Shown here one piece after another: positions 6,892-14,686 of a stretch of 30,037 nt of DNA. The number at the start of each line of letters is the position of its first letter. Within the stretch, counting starts at the first letter, position 1. The notes under the pieces are model-generated. The model did not search any database, was not told the origin of the DNA, and was given only the letters and a program-made list of their open reading frames with translations. The position numbers and the translations under genes were made by a program. The stretch is from JANNRR01 sp031401675 (lineage in GTDB: Bacteria > Pseudomonadota > Alphaproteobacteria > Rhodobacterales > Rhodobacteraceae), in NCBI GenBank assembly GCA_031401675.1, contig JANNRR010000121.1:1-30037 (forward strand). The letters are read 5' to 3'.

Positions 6892-7380
6892 CTACAGGCG
6901 GCGCTGCATCCGGATGGCGGGAAAGCTGATGCCCGGACGCAGCGGCACCTCGACCGGACCCAGAACGCTGAAACCCATGGCCTGATAGAACGGCACCGCC
7001 GTTCGGGTTGCCTGACAGGCCAGAAGCGTGACCCCCACCGCACCGGCCTCGGCAAAGATACGGGTCATCAGCGTGCGCCCGATGCCCTGCCGCGTCCGCC
7101 GGTCATCGGTGACCACGTGCCGGATTTCGGCGATCCCGGCGTTGCGGCCCGCCCGTGTCCAGCCGCCGGCACCGACAATTCCACCGCCGATTTCGGCCAC
7201 GTAATAGGTGCCGCAGACCAGCAGTTCCGGCCGGGCGCGGCTGATGAGCGGCAGGGCGGTGACCAGGATCGACGGCGGATAGTCGGCTTTGAGCAGACGC
7301 GGATAGGCCCGGGCCAGCAGCGCGTCGACCGCGGCGATGTCGCCGGCATCGGACGGTCGGATGATCAGCGCATCGATCAT
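6892..7380 (-). CDS. GNAT family N-acetyltransferase
   Basis: A protein of 162 residues from the ATG at 7380. Residues 1-10 start the first GNAT strand (IIRPSDAGDI), EIRHVVTDDRRTRQGIGRTL is motif A with the R/Q-x-x-G-x-G/A acetyl-CoA loop, and ATRTAVPFYQAMGFSVLG is motif B. It transfers an acetyl group from acetyl-CoA to an unknown acceptor. The ribosome binding site is weak (GGTGA). The gene follows rpmG on the same strand but lies beyond the rpmG terminator, so it probably has its own promoter. Confidence 0.85.
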   Translation of the reverse strand: MIDALIIRPSDAGDIAAVDALLARAYPRLLKADYPPSILVTALPLISRARPELLVCGTYYVAEIGGGIVGAGGWTRAGRNAGIAEIRHVVTDDRRTRQGIGRTLMTRIFAEAGAVGVTLLACQATRTAVPFYQAMGFSVLGPVEVPLRPGISFPAIRMQRRL

Positions 7381-7430
7381 GGCGTCACCGCAAATCCCAC
7401 AGGCTGCAAAAAAATCGGGACCGCAAAACG

Positions 7431-7455
7431 AAAAAGCCGCGCACCCGGCGCGGCT
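7431..7455 (-). terminator. Rho-independent terminator of rpmG
   Basis: On the minus strand an 8-bp stem, AGCCGCGC / GCGCGGCT, with a 5-nt loop runs into TTTTT. It is 26 nt downstream of the rpmG stop codon. Confidence 0.8.
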
Positions 7456-7481
7456 TGGCGGCATGCAGCGTCGGCGCGATC

Positions 7482-7649
7482 CTACTTGATCTTGCCTTCC
7501 TTGTATTCAACGTGTTCCCGCTTCACCGGATCATATTTCTTGATGCTGAATTTTTCCGTCATGGTGCGGGCATTCTTCTTGGTCACATAGAAATGCCCGG
7601 TCCCCGCTGTCGAATTCAGCCGGATCTTGATCGTTGTCGGCTTGGCCAT
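7482..7649 (-). CDS. rpmG: 50S ribosomal protein L33
   Basis: A protein of 55 residues beginning MAKPTTIKIRLNSTAGTGHF, immediately recognisable as L33 of the alphaproteobacterial, cysteine-free (zinc-independent) type. It is a small basic protein of the large ribosomal subunit near the E site. The start is the ATG at 7649, with AGGAG 7 nt upstream; the longer open frame upstream is non-coding. It is a single-gene unit with its own terminator. The KKYDPVKREHVEYKEGKIK ending is the normal family C-terminus. Confidence 0.97.
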   Translation of the reverse strand: MAKPTTIKIRLNSTAGTGHFYVTKKNARTMTEKFSIKKYDPVKREHVEYKEGKIK

Positions 7650-7852
7650 CGGTCGTCTCCTGAAGGCGGGCGCTGGCTTAGCAGGCGGCACCCGGAAAAT
7701 CCTTGAAGCCCGCCTTTTAGCGGGGCGCGCCGTGGTGTCAATCGCAAAAACCGGCAAGAGGCGAAGCGGCGACCGCACTGTCATCAGCGCGTTCCCGGTC
7801 CGCCCGTTGGCCAGGCGAACTGCATGCGCGCCCCACGCCACGCCCCCGTGCT

Positions 7853-8569
7853 TCAGGCCGACAACGGTTCCAGCCCCATCGCCGCATGCAGCCTGTCGCG
7901 GGTGGCGTCGTCAAGCCCGAGTGCCTTGGCCAGCCCGGCCAGATAGGCACGCTCGGCCGCCGTATCGACCCTGATCGACATCAGCGACGCGGAATAGACC
8001 TGCGACGCCAGTGCAGCGCCGGTCGCCGCCGCCAGCCCGGCCATGTCAGGCGCGGCCGCCAGCAGATCCTTGACATAGGCCAGTTCTTCGGGGCTTGCGT
8101 CCTTCAGGTGGTCCATGATGCCGGCCTGTTCGTCGGCGTCGATGGCACCGTCGGCCTTGGCCGCCTCGATCATGGCGCGGATCATCAGCTTGGCCTGACC
8201 CTCCATCATCTCGCCCGCCGGGGTGCCGCCGGTCAGCGACGCGATCATGTCGCCCATGGCCCCGGTTCCGGCCGCGGCCGCACCGGTCATCGCCGCCATC
8301 AACCCGCCGATACCGGACTGCGCTGCTGCCGTGCCCTGTGCCGCCGCCCCGCCGACCGAACCGAACACGCCGCGCACGGTTTCGGTGGCGTTCGGGATGC
8401 CGATCCGTTCGGCCATGCCGCCGATCACATCCGCCATGCCGCCCGGCGCCCCGGCAGTTTTCAGATTGCCCTGCAGCCCAGTCATGCCGCCGCCTTTCTG
8501 AAAGCGGTCAAAGCCCTTGGCTGCCGCAAAACCGATTGCCAATGTCGCCAGTGTCTTGATGAAGCTCAT
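7853..8569 (-). CDS. DUF533 family (YebE-like, TerB-fold) protein
   Basis: A protein of 238 residues. The N-terminus (MSFIKTLATLAIGFAAAKGF) may be membrane-associated. A middle region of about 80 residues is Ala, Gly and Met rich. The C-terminal DUF533 domain starts near 120 with MIRAMIEAAKADGAIDADEQ, a TerB-like acidic helix pattern, and continues with ASQVYSASLMSIRVDTAAERAYLAGLAKALGL. The function of DUF533 proteins is unknown; YebE is induced by envelope stress in E. coli. The start is the ATG at 8569, with GGGAGG upstream; the open frame upstream lies inside the RNase P RNA. Confidence 0.8.
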   Translation of the reverse strand: MSFIKTLATLAIGFAAAKGFDRFQKGGGMTGLQGNLKTAGAPGGMADVIGGMAERIGIPNATETVRGVFGSVGGAAAQGTAAAQSGIGGLMAAMTGAAAAGTGAMGDMIASLTGGTPAGEMMEGQAKLMIRAMIEAAKADGAIDADEQAGIMDHLKDASPEELAYVKDLLAAAPDMAGLAAATGAALASQVYSASLMSIRVDTAAERAYLAGLAKALGLDDATRDRLHAAMGLEPLSA

Positions 8570-8673
8570 CGCACCCTCCCAAGGTTGTCTGCCCTGCGGA
8601 TATAGCCACGATCCTGTAACAGCCATGCCGATCAACGCCGCCATCGGCGGCTTCTTGCCGAACAGCGGGAACT

Positions 8674-9105
8674 TGCGCGGACGGCCTGTAAGCCGGATTC
8701 TGTCCAAGGGCCCCGCCTTTCCGCGACACCCTCTGGATGACCATTCCTCTGCCCCCGCCGTTACCGGCGGGATCTAGCTGCCAACCCGGGCCCCCGGGCT
8801 GAAACGTCCCTGCGGCGGTATCCCCGGGCTTTCGCCTTCGGACCGGCCCGCACGAGGCCCCTATTCGGCATTGCTCCGGGTGGGGCTTGCCGTGCCAGTC
8901 CCGTTGCCGGGCCTGCGGTGGGCTTTTACCCCGCCGTTTCACCCTTGCCCCCGGATGTGCCATTGCTGGCGGACCGGAGGAGGTTTGTTTTCTGTGGCGC
9001 TTTCCCTCGGGTTGCCCCGGCCGGGCGTTACCCGGCACCCTTGTCTCATGGAGTCCGGACTTTCCTCGAAGCTTGCGCCCCGCGGTCATCCGGCCATCCG
9101 CGCAG
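8674..9105 (-). ncRNA. rnpB: RNase P RNA (bacterial type A)
   Basis: The catalytic RNA of RNase P, which matures tRNA 5' ends. On the minus strand the conserved 5' core GAGGAAAGTCCGGACTCC (9067-9050) and the 3' core ACAGAATCCGGCTTAC (8703-8688) are both present in the right order and distance. The P1 helix closes the molecule: GCGCGGATGGCC (9103-9092) pairs with GGCCGTCCGCGC (8686-8675) over 12 bp with one G-U. The GCC(A/G)GAATAGGGG-type central segment is also seen. Ends are set by P1 and may be off by a few bases. No classical T-run terminator follows. The 5' end lies only about 9 nt after the stop of the upstream amidase gene. Confidence 0.95.
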
Positions 9106-9113
9106 ACCGCGTG

Positions 9114-9812
9114 TTAGGCCGTTGCCGCGGTCCGGTCAACGGCAAAGCGCCGGGCCAGATCAGCGGCCATCGCCGCATCAACCGCATCTAGCGGACCGCG
9201 CACCCAAGGGCGAAACCGCAGGCGAAACGCGCCGAGCAGCGTCGGGTCGGGAACGTCGGGGTAGCCAAAGGCCCGCAGATCGGCGCAAAACAGATCCGCT
9301 CGCGGCGTCGGGTCCCGGACCGGCTGCGCATTGGGCTCGGGCCACACCGACAGCCGGGCCCGCGCCAGCCGCCGCCAGTCGAAACGCCCCCCCGGATCGG
9401 CCTTTCTCCCCGGCGCCATGTCGGAATGCCCGATGACCCGGTGTGCTGCGATCCTCCAACGCGCCATCGCGGCGCGCAAGACCGCTTCCAGCGCCAGCAT
9501 CTGCGGCTCGGGAAACGGCTGTGCCCCGTCATTGGCCAACTCGATCCCGATGGAATGCGAATTCACGTCAGTGGTCCCGGCCCATTCCCCCGCCCCGGCA
9601 TGCCAGGCCCGCATCGCCTCGTCCACCAGCGCCAGCACCGCCCCGGCCGGCGAAATCAGGTAATGCGCCGACACCTCGGCCGCCGGGTCGCACAACCGGT
9701 CGCGCGCCGCCTCATGACCTGGCATGGCGGTATAGTGGATCACGATGATCGAAGGCCGCACCCCGCCGCGCCGGTCACCGAAGTTCGGGCTGGGATGCCA
9801 GACCGGCTGCAC
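9114..9812 (-). CDS. N-acetylmuramoyl-L-alanine amidase (AmpD-like, amidase_2)
   Basis: A protein of 232 residues. Zinc ligands and catalytic residues match the AmpD pattern: His26 in IVIHYTAM, Glu91 in SIGIELAND, His129 in VIGHSD, with Lys137 and Asp139 at the +8 and +10 spacing known from AmpD. It cleaves the amide between MurNAc or anhydro-MurNAc and L-Ala in muropeptides. No signal peptide is seen, which favours a cytoplasmic recycling enzyme. A C-terminal extension of about 80 residues (from about 155) ends with a peptidoglycan-binding-like helical segment (YPDVPDPTLLGAFRLRFRP). It starts 6 nt after the stop of the lipoprotein gene, suggesting one transcript. Confidence 0.9.
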   Translation of the reverse strand: MQPVWHPSPNFGDRRGGVRPSIIVIHYTAMPGHEAARDRLCDPAAEVSAHYLISPAGAVLALVDEAMRAWHAGAGEWAGTTDVNSHSIGIELANDGAQPFPEPQMLALEAVLRAAMARWRIAAHRVIGHSDMAPGRKADPGGRFDWRRLARARLSVWPEPNAQPVRDPTPRADLFCADLRAFGYPDVPDPTLLGAFRLRFRPWVRGPLDAVDAAMAADLARRFAVDRTAATA

Positions 9813-9818
9813 GGCGCC

Positions 9819-10472
9819 CTAGTTCACCGCATTGCGGAACGGTGTCGGGTCCCAGGCACAGGCATAGCCGTCGCCATCGGGGTCCAGGCTCTTGCCGTCG
9901 CGCTCCGGGCCGCCCCGGATCAGGAACTCCTCCTGCGCCTGATCGGGCGATGCAAACTTGGCGCAGGCCGCCAATGACTGCTTTTCGCGGAACGGATTGG
10001 TGCGGCGGAACACCTGCTCGCCAAGCCGGTTGCCGGCAGTCAGGGCATATTCGACAATGTTGGGACCGTTCGATCCGCTGCGCTGCGGCAGCGCGGTCGG
10101 TGCAATCTCGGTATAGACCGACCGTTGCCGTGCCAGCCGCTCGGCGTTGCTATCGATGGTCTCGCGCGACGAAACCGCGCTGAACTCCTGTTCGTCGGAA
10201 ATCTCCGGGCTTGCATCCAGCGCGGCGGCCTGCATTTCCCCGCTTTGCCGGGCGATCCCGGCCGGGATGGCGTCGCGGTCATTGGCCACCGTCGCGGGCA
10301 GCGCCTCGCCTGAAATCACCGGCCCGGGGGCAATCGTCGTGCCGCCGTTCAGCGCCGCCTCGCGGTCGCGGACATAGGCCGGGTAGTTTTCAAACCCAAC
10401 GCCAGAGTCTGGCACCGTCGGCCCGCAGGCCGTGACAGCCAGCAACACCAGCACCGAAATTCCAAGCCGCAT
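9819..10472 (-). CDS. Lipoprotein with C-terminal Excalibur-like calcium-binding motif
   Basis: A protein of 217 residues starting at the ATG at 10472 (AAGGGG upstream). Residues 1-16 are a lipoprotein signal peptide with lipobox VTAC (Cys16). A long, probably disordered middle part follows. The C-terminus contains a cysteine pair (AACAKFASPDQ and YACAWDP) framing DPDGDGYACAWD, the DxDxDG-x-x-C-x motif of Excalibur domains, extracellular calcium-binding modules. I infer a periplasm-facing, membrane-anchored protein of unknown role. Gene order with the cell-wall amidase (6-nt gap) suggests a link to peptidoglycan. Confidence 0.7.
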   Translation of the reverse strand: MRLGISVLVLLAVTACGPTVPDSGVGFENYPAYVRDREAALNGGTTIAPGPVISGEALPATVANDRDAIPAGIARQSGEMQAAALDASPEISDEQEFSAVSSRETIDSNAERLARQRSVYTEIAPTALPQRSGSNGPNIVEYALTAGNRLGEQVFRRTNPFREKQSLAACAKFASPDQAQEEFLIRGGPERDGKSLDPDGDGYACAWDPTPFRNAVN

Positions 10473-10549
10473 CAACGTCCCCTTGCCTGCACCGTCTGCC
10501 CCGCGCGCCCCGCATGTTTCCACCGGAACCTGCGGCATTTTTCCGCCCC

Positions 10550-12037
10550 TTACCACCATTTCGCCGGTTTGGAAACAAACCCAAGTGCCCGCTCCAGCAC
10601 AAATGCGTGGTTCAAGAGCCCGGCCTCGTCCCAAGGCCGTCCGATCAGCTGCAGGCCAAGCGGCAGCCCCTGCCCGTCCAGCCCGGCCGGCACGGCAATC
10701 CCCGGCAGGCCCGCCAGGTTCACCGTCACCGTAAAGACGTCGTTCAGATACATCGCCACCGGGTCGGCATCGGCCATTTCCCCCAGACCAAAGGCCGCCG
10801 ACGGCGTCGCCGGTGTCAGGATCGCGTCGATCCCGTCGGCAAAAGCTGTCTCGAAGTCGCGCTTGATCAGGGTCCGCACCTTGCGGGCGCGGTTGTAATA
10901 GGCGTCATAGAACCCCGCCGACAGCACATAGGTGCCGATCATGATCCGCCGCTGCACTTCCTTGCCAAAGCCTTCAGCGCGGGTCTTTTCATACATCTGG
11001 GTGATGCCGTCACCCTGCGCCAGCCTGGCGCGGTGGCCATAGCGCACGCCGTCATAGCGGGCCAGATTGCTCGACGCCTCGGCGGGTGCCACAACATAAT
11101 AGGTCGGCAGCGCATATTTCGTATGCGGCAGGCTGATATCGACGATTGTGGCCCCGGCGTCGGCCATCATCGCCCGGCCCTCGGCCCACAACCGTTCGAT
11201 CTCGGCAGGCATTCCCGCCATCCGGTACTCGCGCGGAATGCCGATCTTCTTGCCGCGAATGTCGCCGGTCAGCGCCGCCTCGAAATCCGGCACCGCCAGA
11301 TCGGCGCTGGTGCTGTCTTTCGGATCATGCCCGGCCATGGCCTGCAACACGATCGCGGCATCGCGCACCGTCTTGGTCATCGGTCCCGCCTGATCCAACG
11401 ACGAGGCAAAGGCGACGATCCCCCAGCGGCTGCAGCGGCCATAGGTCGGCTTGATCCCGACAATGCCGGTAAAGGCCGCAGGCTGGCGAATCGAGCCGCC
11501 GGTATCGGTCCCGGTTGCGGCCAGACACAGGTCCGCCGCCACCGCTGCCGCCGACCCGCCGGACGAGCCGCCGGGCGTCAGGGCGGCGGGGTAGTTGCCG
11601 CGCCGCCAGGGGCTGACCACAGCGCCGTAAGCCGAGGTCTCATTGCTGGAGCCCATGGCGAACTCGTCCATGTTCAGCTTGCCCAGCATGACCGCACCGG
11701 CGTCCCACAACTGCTGCGTGACGCTGGACTCGTACTCCGGCCGGAACCCCGCCAGAATGTTCGATCCGGCCTGCGACGCGACACCTTTGGTGCAGTACAG
11801 GTCCTTGATCCCCAACGGAATGCCGCACAGGTCCGGCGCATCGCCCGCCGCCAGCCGCGCATCCGCCGCCGCCGCCTGTGCCCGCGCAATCTCCGGCGTC
11901 TTGTGGACAAAGGCATTAAGCCGGTCCGCGCCATCGACGGCCGTCAGGCAGGCTTCGGTCAGTTCCGCTGCGGACATCTGCCGGGCGCGCAAGGCATCGC
12001 GGGCCGCCGCGACCGTGAGTGCGTTCAGCCCGCTCAC
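10550..12037 (-). CDS. gatA: Glu-tRNA(Gln)/Asp-tRNA(Asn) amidotransferase subunit A
   Basis: A protein of 495 residues, full length for GatA. The amidase-signature triad is intact: Lys78 in GIPLGIKDL, cis-Ser158 in GGSSGGSAAA and nucleophile Ser182 in TDTGGSIRQPA, with the family spacing of 24 between the serines. It releases ammonia from glutamine (or asparagine) for GatB to amidate mischarged Glu-tRNA(Gln) and Asp-tRNA(Asn). The start codon is GTG, which overlaps the gatC stop (GTGA), so translation is coupled. gatB is not in the window, as is common in alphaproteobacteria. Confidence 0.97.
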   Translation of the reverse strand: MSGLNALTVAAARDALRARQMSAAELTEACLTAVDGADRLNAFVHKTPEIARAQAAAADARLAAGDAPDLCGIPLGIKDLYCTKGVASQAGSNILAGFRPEYESSVTQQLWDAGAVMLGKLNMDEFAMGSSNETSAYGAVVSPWRRGNYPAALTPGGSSGGSAAAVAADLCLAATGTDTGGSIRQPAAFTGIVGIKPTYGRCSRWGIVAFASSLDQAGPMTKTVRDAAIVLQAMAGHDPKDSTSADLAVPDFEAALTGDIRGKKIGIPREYRMAGMPAEIERLWAEGRAMMADAGATIVDISLPHTKYALPTYYVVAPAEASSNLARYDGVRYGHRARLAQGDGITQMYEKTRAEGFGKEVQRRIMIGTYVLSAGFYDAYYNRARKVRTLIKRDFETAFADGIDAILTPATPSAAFGLGEMADADPVAMYLNDVFTVTVNLAGLPGIAVPAGLDGQGLPLGLQLIGRPWDEAGLLNHAFVLERALGFVSKPAKWW

Positions 12038-12321
12038 TCCACCACCTTCGGCACCGCAAAGAAGCCTTCGCGCGCATCCGGCGCGTTCTTCAGGATCTGC
12101 CCCTGGATGTTGCCGTCGGTCACCACATCGGTGCGCCGCTTCAGCCGCATCGGCGTGACCGAGGTCATCGGCTCCACCCCGGTCACATCGACCTCGTTCA
12201 ATTGCGCCATGAACCCCAGTATGCCCGACAATTCCCCGGCCAGTGCCGGCAGATCGGGCTCGGCTACCGCAATACGGGCCAGTTTCGCGACACGGCGCGC
12301 CGTGTCGATATCGATGCTCAT
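12034..12321 (-). CDS. gatC: Glu-tRNA(Gln)/Asp-tRNA(Asn) amidotransferase subunit C
   Basis: A protein of 95 residues. The N-terminus MSIDIDTARRVAKLARIAV is the standard GatC opening, followed by ELSGILGFMAQLNEVD and the VEPMTSVTPM belt that wraps around GatA. It stabilises the GatCAB complex. The start is the ATG at 12321 with GGAG upstream; nine extra residues from an earlier ATG look spurious. Its TGA overlaps the gatA GTG. Confidence 0.95.
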   Translation of the reverse strand: MSIDIDTARRVAKLARIAVAEPDLPALAGELSGILGFMAQLNEVDVTGVEPMTSVTPMRLKRRTDVVTDGNIQGQILKNAPDAREGFFAVPKVVE

Positions 12322-12386
12322 CACGGGCTCCTGTGCCGGGTCCGCCACCGTTTAGCGTTCTGATCCGCAGGCTGCAAGCATCCGCC

Positions 12387-12668
12387 TCATGTGCCGCGCC
12401 AGCGCCGATACAGTGCCCTGCCGCCCAGCAAAACCGCCAGGATCACCACGTTGACCCCGATCCCGGTGCCGACGTGCAGGAACATCTGATCGCCGGCGGG
12501 CTTCAGTGTCGTCGGGATGATCACCGCCACGAACACCACCCCGGCAAGCAGCGGCACCACCATGCCGTTGACCGATGCGGTGCGCAGCGCCGTCAGCACC
12601 AGCCCGATCAGCAGGACGATGCGGAAGACGTCGGTGAACTGGCTCAGGATCAGATCGGTCAGGCTCAT
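12387..12668 (-). CDS. Small inner-membrane protein of unknown function
   Basis: A protein of 93 residues with about three hydrophobic segments (around 14-32, 34-53 and 66-84) and an Arg-rich C-terminus (RALYRRWRGT). It resembles no family that I can name. Its ATG overlaps the stop of the upstream ceramidase-like gene (ATGA), so the two are almost certainly co-translated, and a role with that enzyme can be suspected. The downstream neighbour is gatC, 65 nt away. Confidence 0.7.
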   Translation of the reverse strand: MSLTDLILSQFTDVFRIVLLIGLVLTALRTASVNGMVVPLLAGVVFVAVIIPTTLKPAGDQMFLHVGTGIGVNVVILAVLLGGRALYRRWRGT

Positions 12669-13324
12669 GGCCCATCTTGGCCCCCGGCGGCGCGCTGCGC
12701 AAGGTGGCGCCGCAGCACTTCGAGCATCCAGCCCAGCATTGCCGCGTTCATCAGATGCCAGATGAAGTGGGTGCCGGCGGGCCAGACACTGCAAAGCGGC
12801 CCGTCAACCGTCCGCGCCGCCAGCGACACGATCAGGATCGCCGCGCCAAGGCCAAGCCCCGCTGCAACCCTTGGCAACCGGTGCCGCAACAGGACGGCAT
12901 AGATCAGGATCAACAGCGGCACCGGCGCATAGCCCGCCGACGACCCCAGCCCGGGCAGCAGCGCAAACACCGGCACCGTCAGCGCCGCATAGGGGACAAA
13001 AAGCGCCGTCGCCACAATCGCCGGCAGGACCGGCAAATGCCAGTAGTGCCGGTTTGCGGCATAGAGGTACGTCAGGACAAAGACCGCAATCGGGATCACA
13101 TCCGCCGCCGCCGCCCAAACCTGCGCATGGGTGTGAAACAGCCATGACCCGACGCCGATGGCCGCCAGCATCGCCGCCAGCAGCACCGGCAAGGTCTGCC
13201 CCCACGCCCGCCGCGCCGCGATCAGCGCCGCCAGCAGAAACGCCAGATTGGTCAGCGCATTCAACGGCTCGGCCCAGTATTCCGGACCCACGCGCTCGCA
13301 ATAGCCGTCCAGCGCATCGAACAT
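12665..13324 (-). CDS. Ceramidase-family (CREST) integral membrane hydrolase
   Basis: A protein of 219 residues with about seven membrane segments. The N-terminus DGYCERVGPEYWAEPLNALTN parallels the calcium-binding D-x-C-E..Y..E..N stretch of alkaline ceramidases. Catalytic residues of the CREST superfamily are present with exact spacing: Ser60 and His64 in GSWLFH, Asp75 eleven residues later, and His186 and His190 in GTHFIWH. In eukaryotes these zinc enzymes split ceramide into sphingoid base and fatty acid; bacterial members may act on other amide-linked lipids such as ornithine lipids. GGAAA precedes ATG. The substrate is unknown. Confidence 0.85.
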   Translation of the reverse strand: MFDALDGYCERVGPEYWAEPLNALTNLAFLLAALIAARRAWGQTLPVLLAAMLAAIGVGSWLFHTHAQVWAAAADVIPIAVFVLTYLYAANRHYWHLPVLPAIVATALFVPYAALTVPVFALLPGLGSSAGYAPVPLLILIYAVLLRHRLPRVAAGLGLGAAILIVSLAARTVDGPLCSVWPAGTHFIWHLMNAAMLGWMLEVLRRHLAQRAAGGQDGP

Positions 13325-13386
13325 CCCGGTTTCCTTTCGCAGTGACGCCCCTACACTTAGCTCAGAAAGCCATCGCGGAGGACATC

Positions 13387-14079
13387 ATGAAAATCACCTG
13401 GCTCGGCCATTCCGGCTTCCGGATCGAGATCGAGGGGGCGGTTCTGCTGATCGACCCCTGGCTGACCGGCAATCCGATGTTTCCCGAAGCACGCCGGGCC
13501 GAGGCGTTGACGGGTGCCACGCATGTGCTGGTCACGCACGGCCACGGCGATCACAGCACCGACGGTCTGCTGATCGCGAAAGAGGCGGGGATCCCCATGG
13601 TCGGCATCTATGACCTGATCAGCTGGTGGGCGGCGCGCGACGGGATAACGGGAATCGGCTTCAACCGGGGCGGTACGGTGGATCTGAACGGTGCGAGGGT
13701 CACGCTGGTCAACGCCTGCCATTCCTCTTCGGTCGGATCCGAGCACGGCCCGATCTACGCCGGCGCCGAATCCGGCTTCATGATCGCGGGCGAGGGTCAT
13801 GTGATCTACATCTCGGGCGACACCGACATCATGGCCGACATGGGCTGGATGGGCGAATATCATGCCCCCGACATCGGCATCCTGTGCGCCGGCGGGCACT
13901 ATACGATGGACATGAAGCGGGCGGCCTATGCGGCGAGAAAGTATTTCGACTTCAAGCTGGTGATCCCCTGCCACTACCGGACCTTTCCGCTTTTGGAACA
14001 ATCGGCCGCAGCCCTGCGCGACGGACTGCCGGGGGTTCGGGTCGTCGAGCCCGAGGTTCTGATCCCCATCGCAATCTGA
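13387..14079 (+). CDS. Metallo-beta-lactamase-fold hydrolase, UPF0173 type
   Basis: A protein of 230 residues starting at the ATG at 13387, with GGAGG 6 nt upstream; the open frame upstream is non-coding. Metal-binding residues of the MBL fold are visible: THGHGDH near 54-60, the central HSS of NACHSSS, SGDTD in the second half, and a final CHYRTFP. The start MKITWLGHSGF and length are those of the UPF0173 group (YtkL-like). The substrate is unknown. It is divergent from the ceramidase-like gene (62 nt apart) and convergent with tadA, with hairpins between. Confidence 0.85.
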   Translation: MKITWLGHSGFRIEIEGAVLLIDPWLTGNPMFPEARRAEALTGATHVLVTHGHGDHSTDGLLIAKEAGIPMVGIYDLISWWAARDGITGIGFNRGGTVDLNGARVTLVNACHSSSVGSEHGPIYAGAESGFMIAGEGHVIYISGDTDIMADMGWMGEYHAPDIGILCAGGHYTMDMKRAAYAARKYFDFKLVIPCHYRTFPLLEQSAAALRDGLPGVRVVEPEVLIPIAI

Positions 14080-14103
14080 CCCCGCCCGCCGCCATCCCGG
14101 ACC

Positions 14104-14153
14104 CAAAATCCTTCAACAAGGATTTTGCCAAGAATTTTCCTTAAAATTCTTGG
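14104..14153. terminator. Two adjacent AT-rich hairpins between convergent genes (bidirectional terminator)
   Basis: Hairpin 1 (14104-14127) has a 10-bp perfect stem with AAGGATTTT arm and CAAC loop. Hairpin 2 (14128-14153) has an 11-bp perfect stem, CCAAGAATTTT / AAAATTCTTGG, with a CCTT loop. T-runs in the arms serve both directions. The tadA stop codon (14143-14141) begins in the loop of hairpin 2 and the last codons of tadA form its arm. Confidence 0.65.
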
Positions 14154-14611
14154 TCCCGGCCGCGCCGCTCGGCAAAGAACCCGGTCAGCAGCGCTGCGGC
14201 TTCGGTGGCGGCAATCCCGTCATAGACCTCGGGCACATGGTGGCACTGCGGATGCGCGAACACCCTGGCCCCCTGCGCCACTCCGCCGGATTTCGGGTCC
14301 GGCGCGCCATAGTACAGCCGGGCGATCCGGGCCGCCGACAGCGCACCGGCGCACATCGGACAGGGTTCCAGCGTCACATAAAGATCATGTCGCGGCAGCC
14401 GCTCGGTGCCCAAGGCAGCACAGGCGGCCCGGATCGCCAGCACTTCGGCATGCGCCGTAGGATCATGCAGTTCGCGGGTACGGTTGCCGGCGCGGGCCAG
14501 AATTGTCCCGTCCGGCGAAACAATGACCGCCCCAACCGGCACCTCTCCCCGCAGTCCGGCGGCGCGGGCTTCAGCCAGGGCTGCATCCATATGACTGCGA
14601 AACCGGTTCAT
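14141..14611 (-). CDS. tadA: tRNA-specific adenosine deaminase
   Basis: A protein of 156 residues. The zinc-dependent cytidine/adenosine deaminase signature is intact: HAE with His54 and catalytic Glu56, and PCPMC with Cys84 and Cys87. It converts A34 to inosine in tRNA-Arg(ACG). Segments ELHDPTAHAEVLAI and LYVTLEPCPMCAGAL are typical. The ATG at 14611 is chosen as start; its ribosome binding site is weak, and the ATG at 14590 (MDAAL) is an alternative. The much longer open frame upstream is antisense to rluB. It is divergent from rluB with 75 nt between. Confidence 0.93.
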   Translation of the reverse strand: MNRFRSHMDAALAEARAAGLRGEVPVGAVIVSPDGTILARAGNRTRELHDPTAHAEVLAIRAACAALGTERLPRHDLYVTLEPCPMCAGALSAARIARLYYGAPDPKSGGVAQGARVFAHPQCHHVPEVYDGIAATEAAALLTGFFAERRGRDQEF

Positions 14612-14686
14612 CCCGCTGTCTTGCCCGGCGCGGCGCGGCCCTGCAAGCGTCTTTCCCTTGGCCGCGATTGGCGTTATGCGGTCGGG

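Noticed and set aside
8508..9089. Open frames inside the RNase P RNA region
   Set aside because: The structured RNA with both conserved cores and the P1 helix explains the sequence; the frames carry no protein signature.
10514..12355. Plus-strand open frame of 613 codons
   Set aside because: It is antisense to gatA and gatC, whose motifs are complete.
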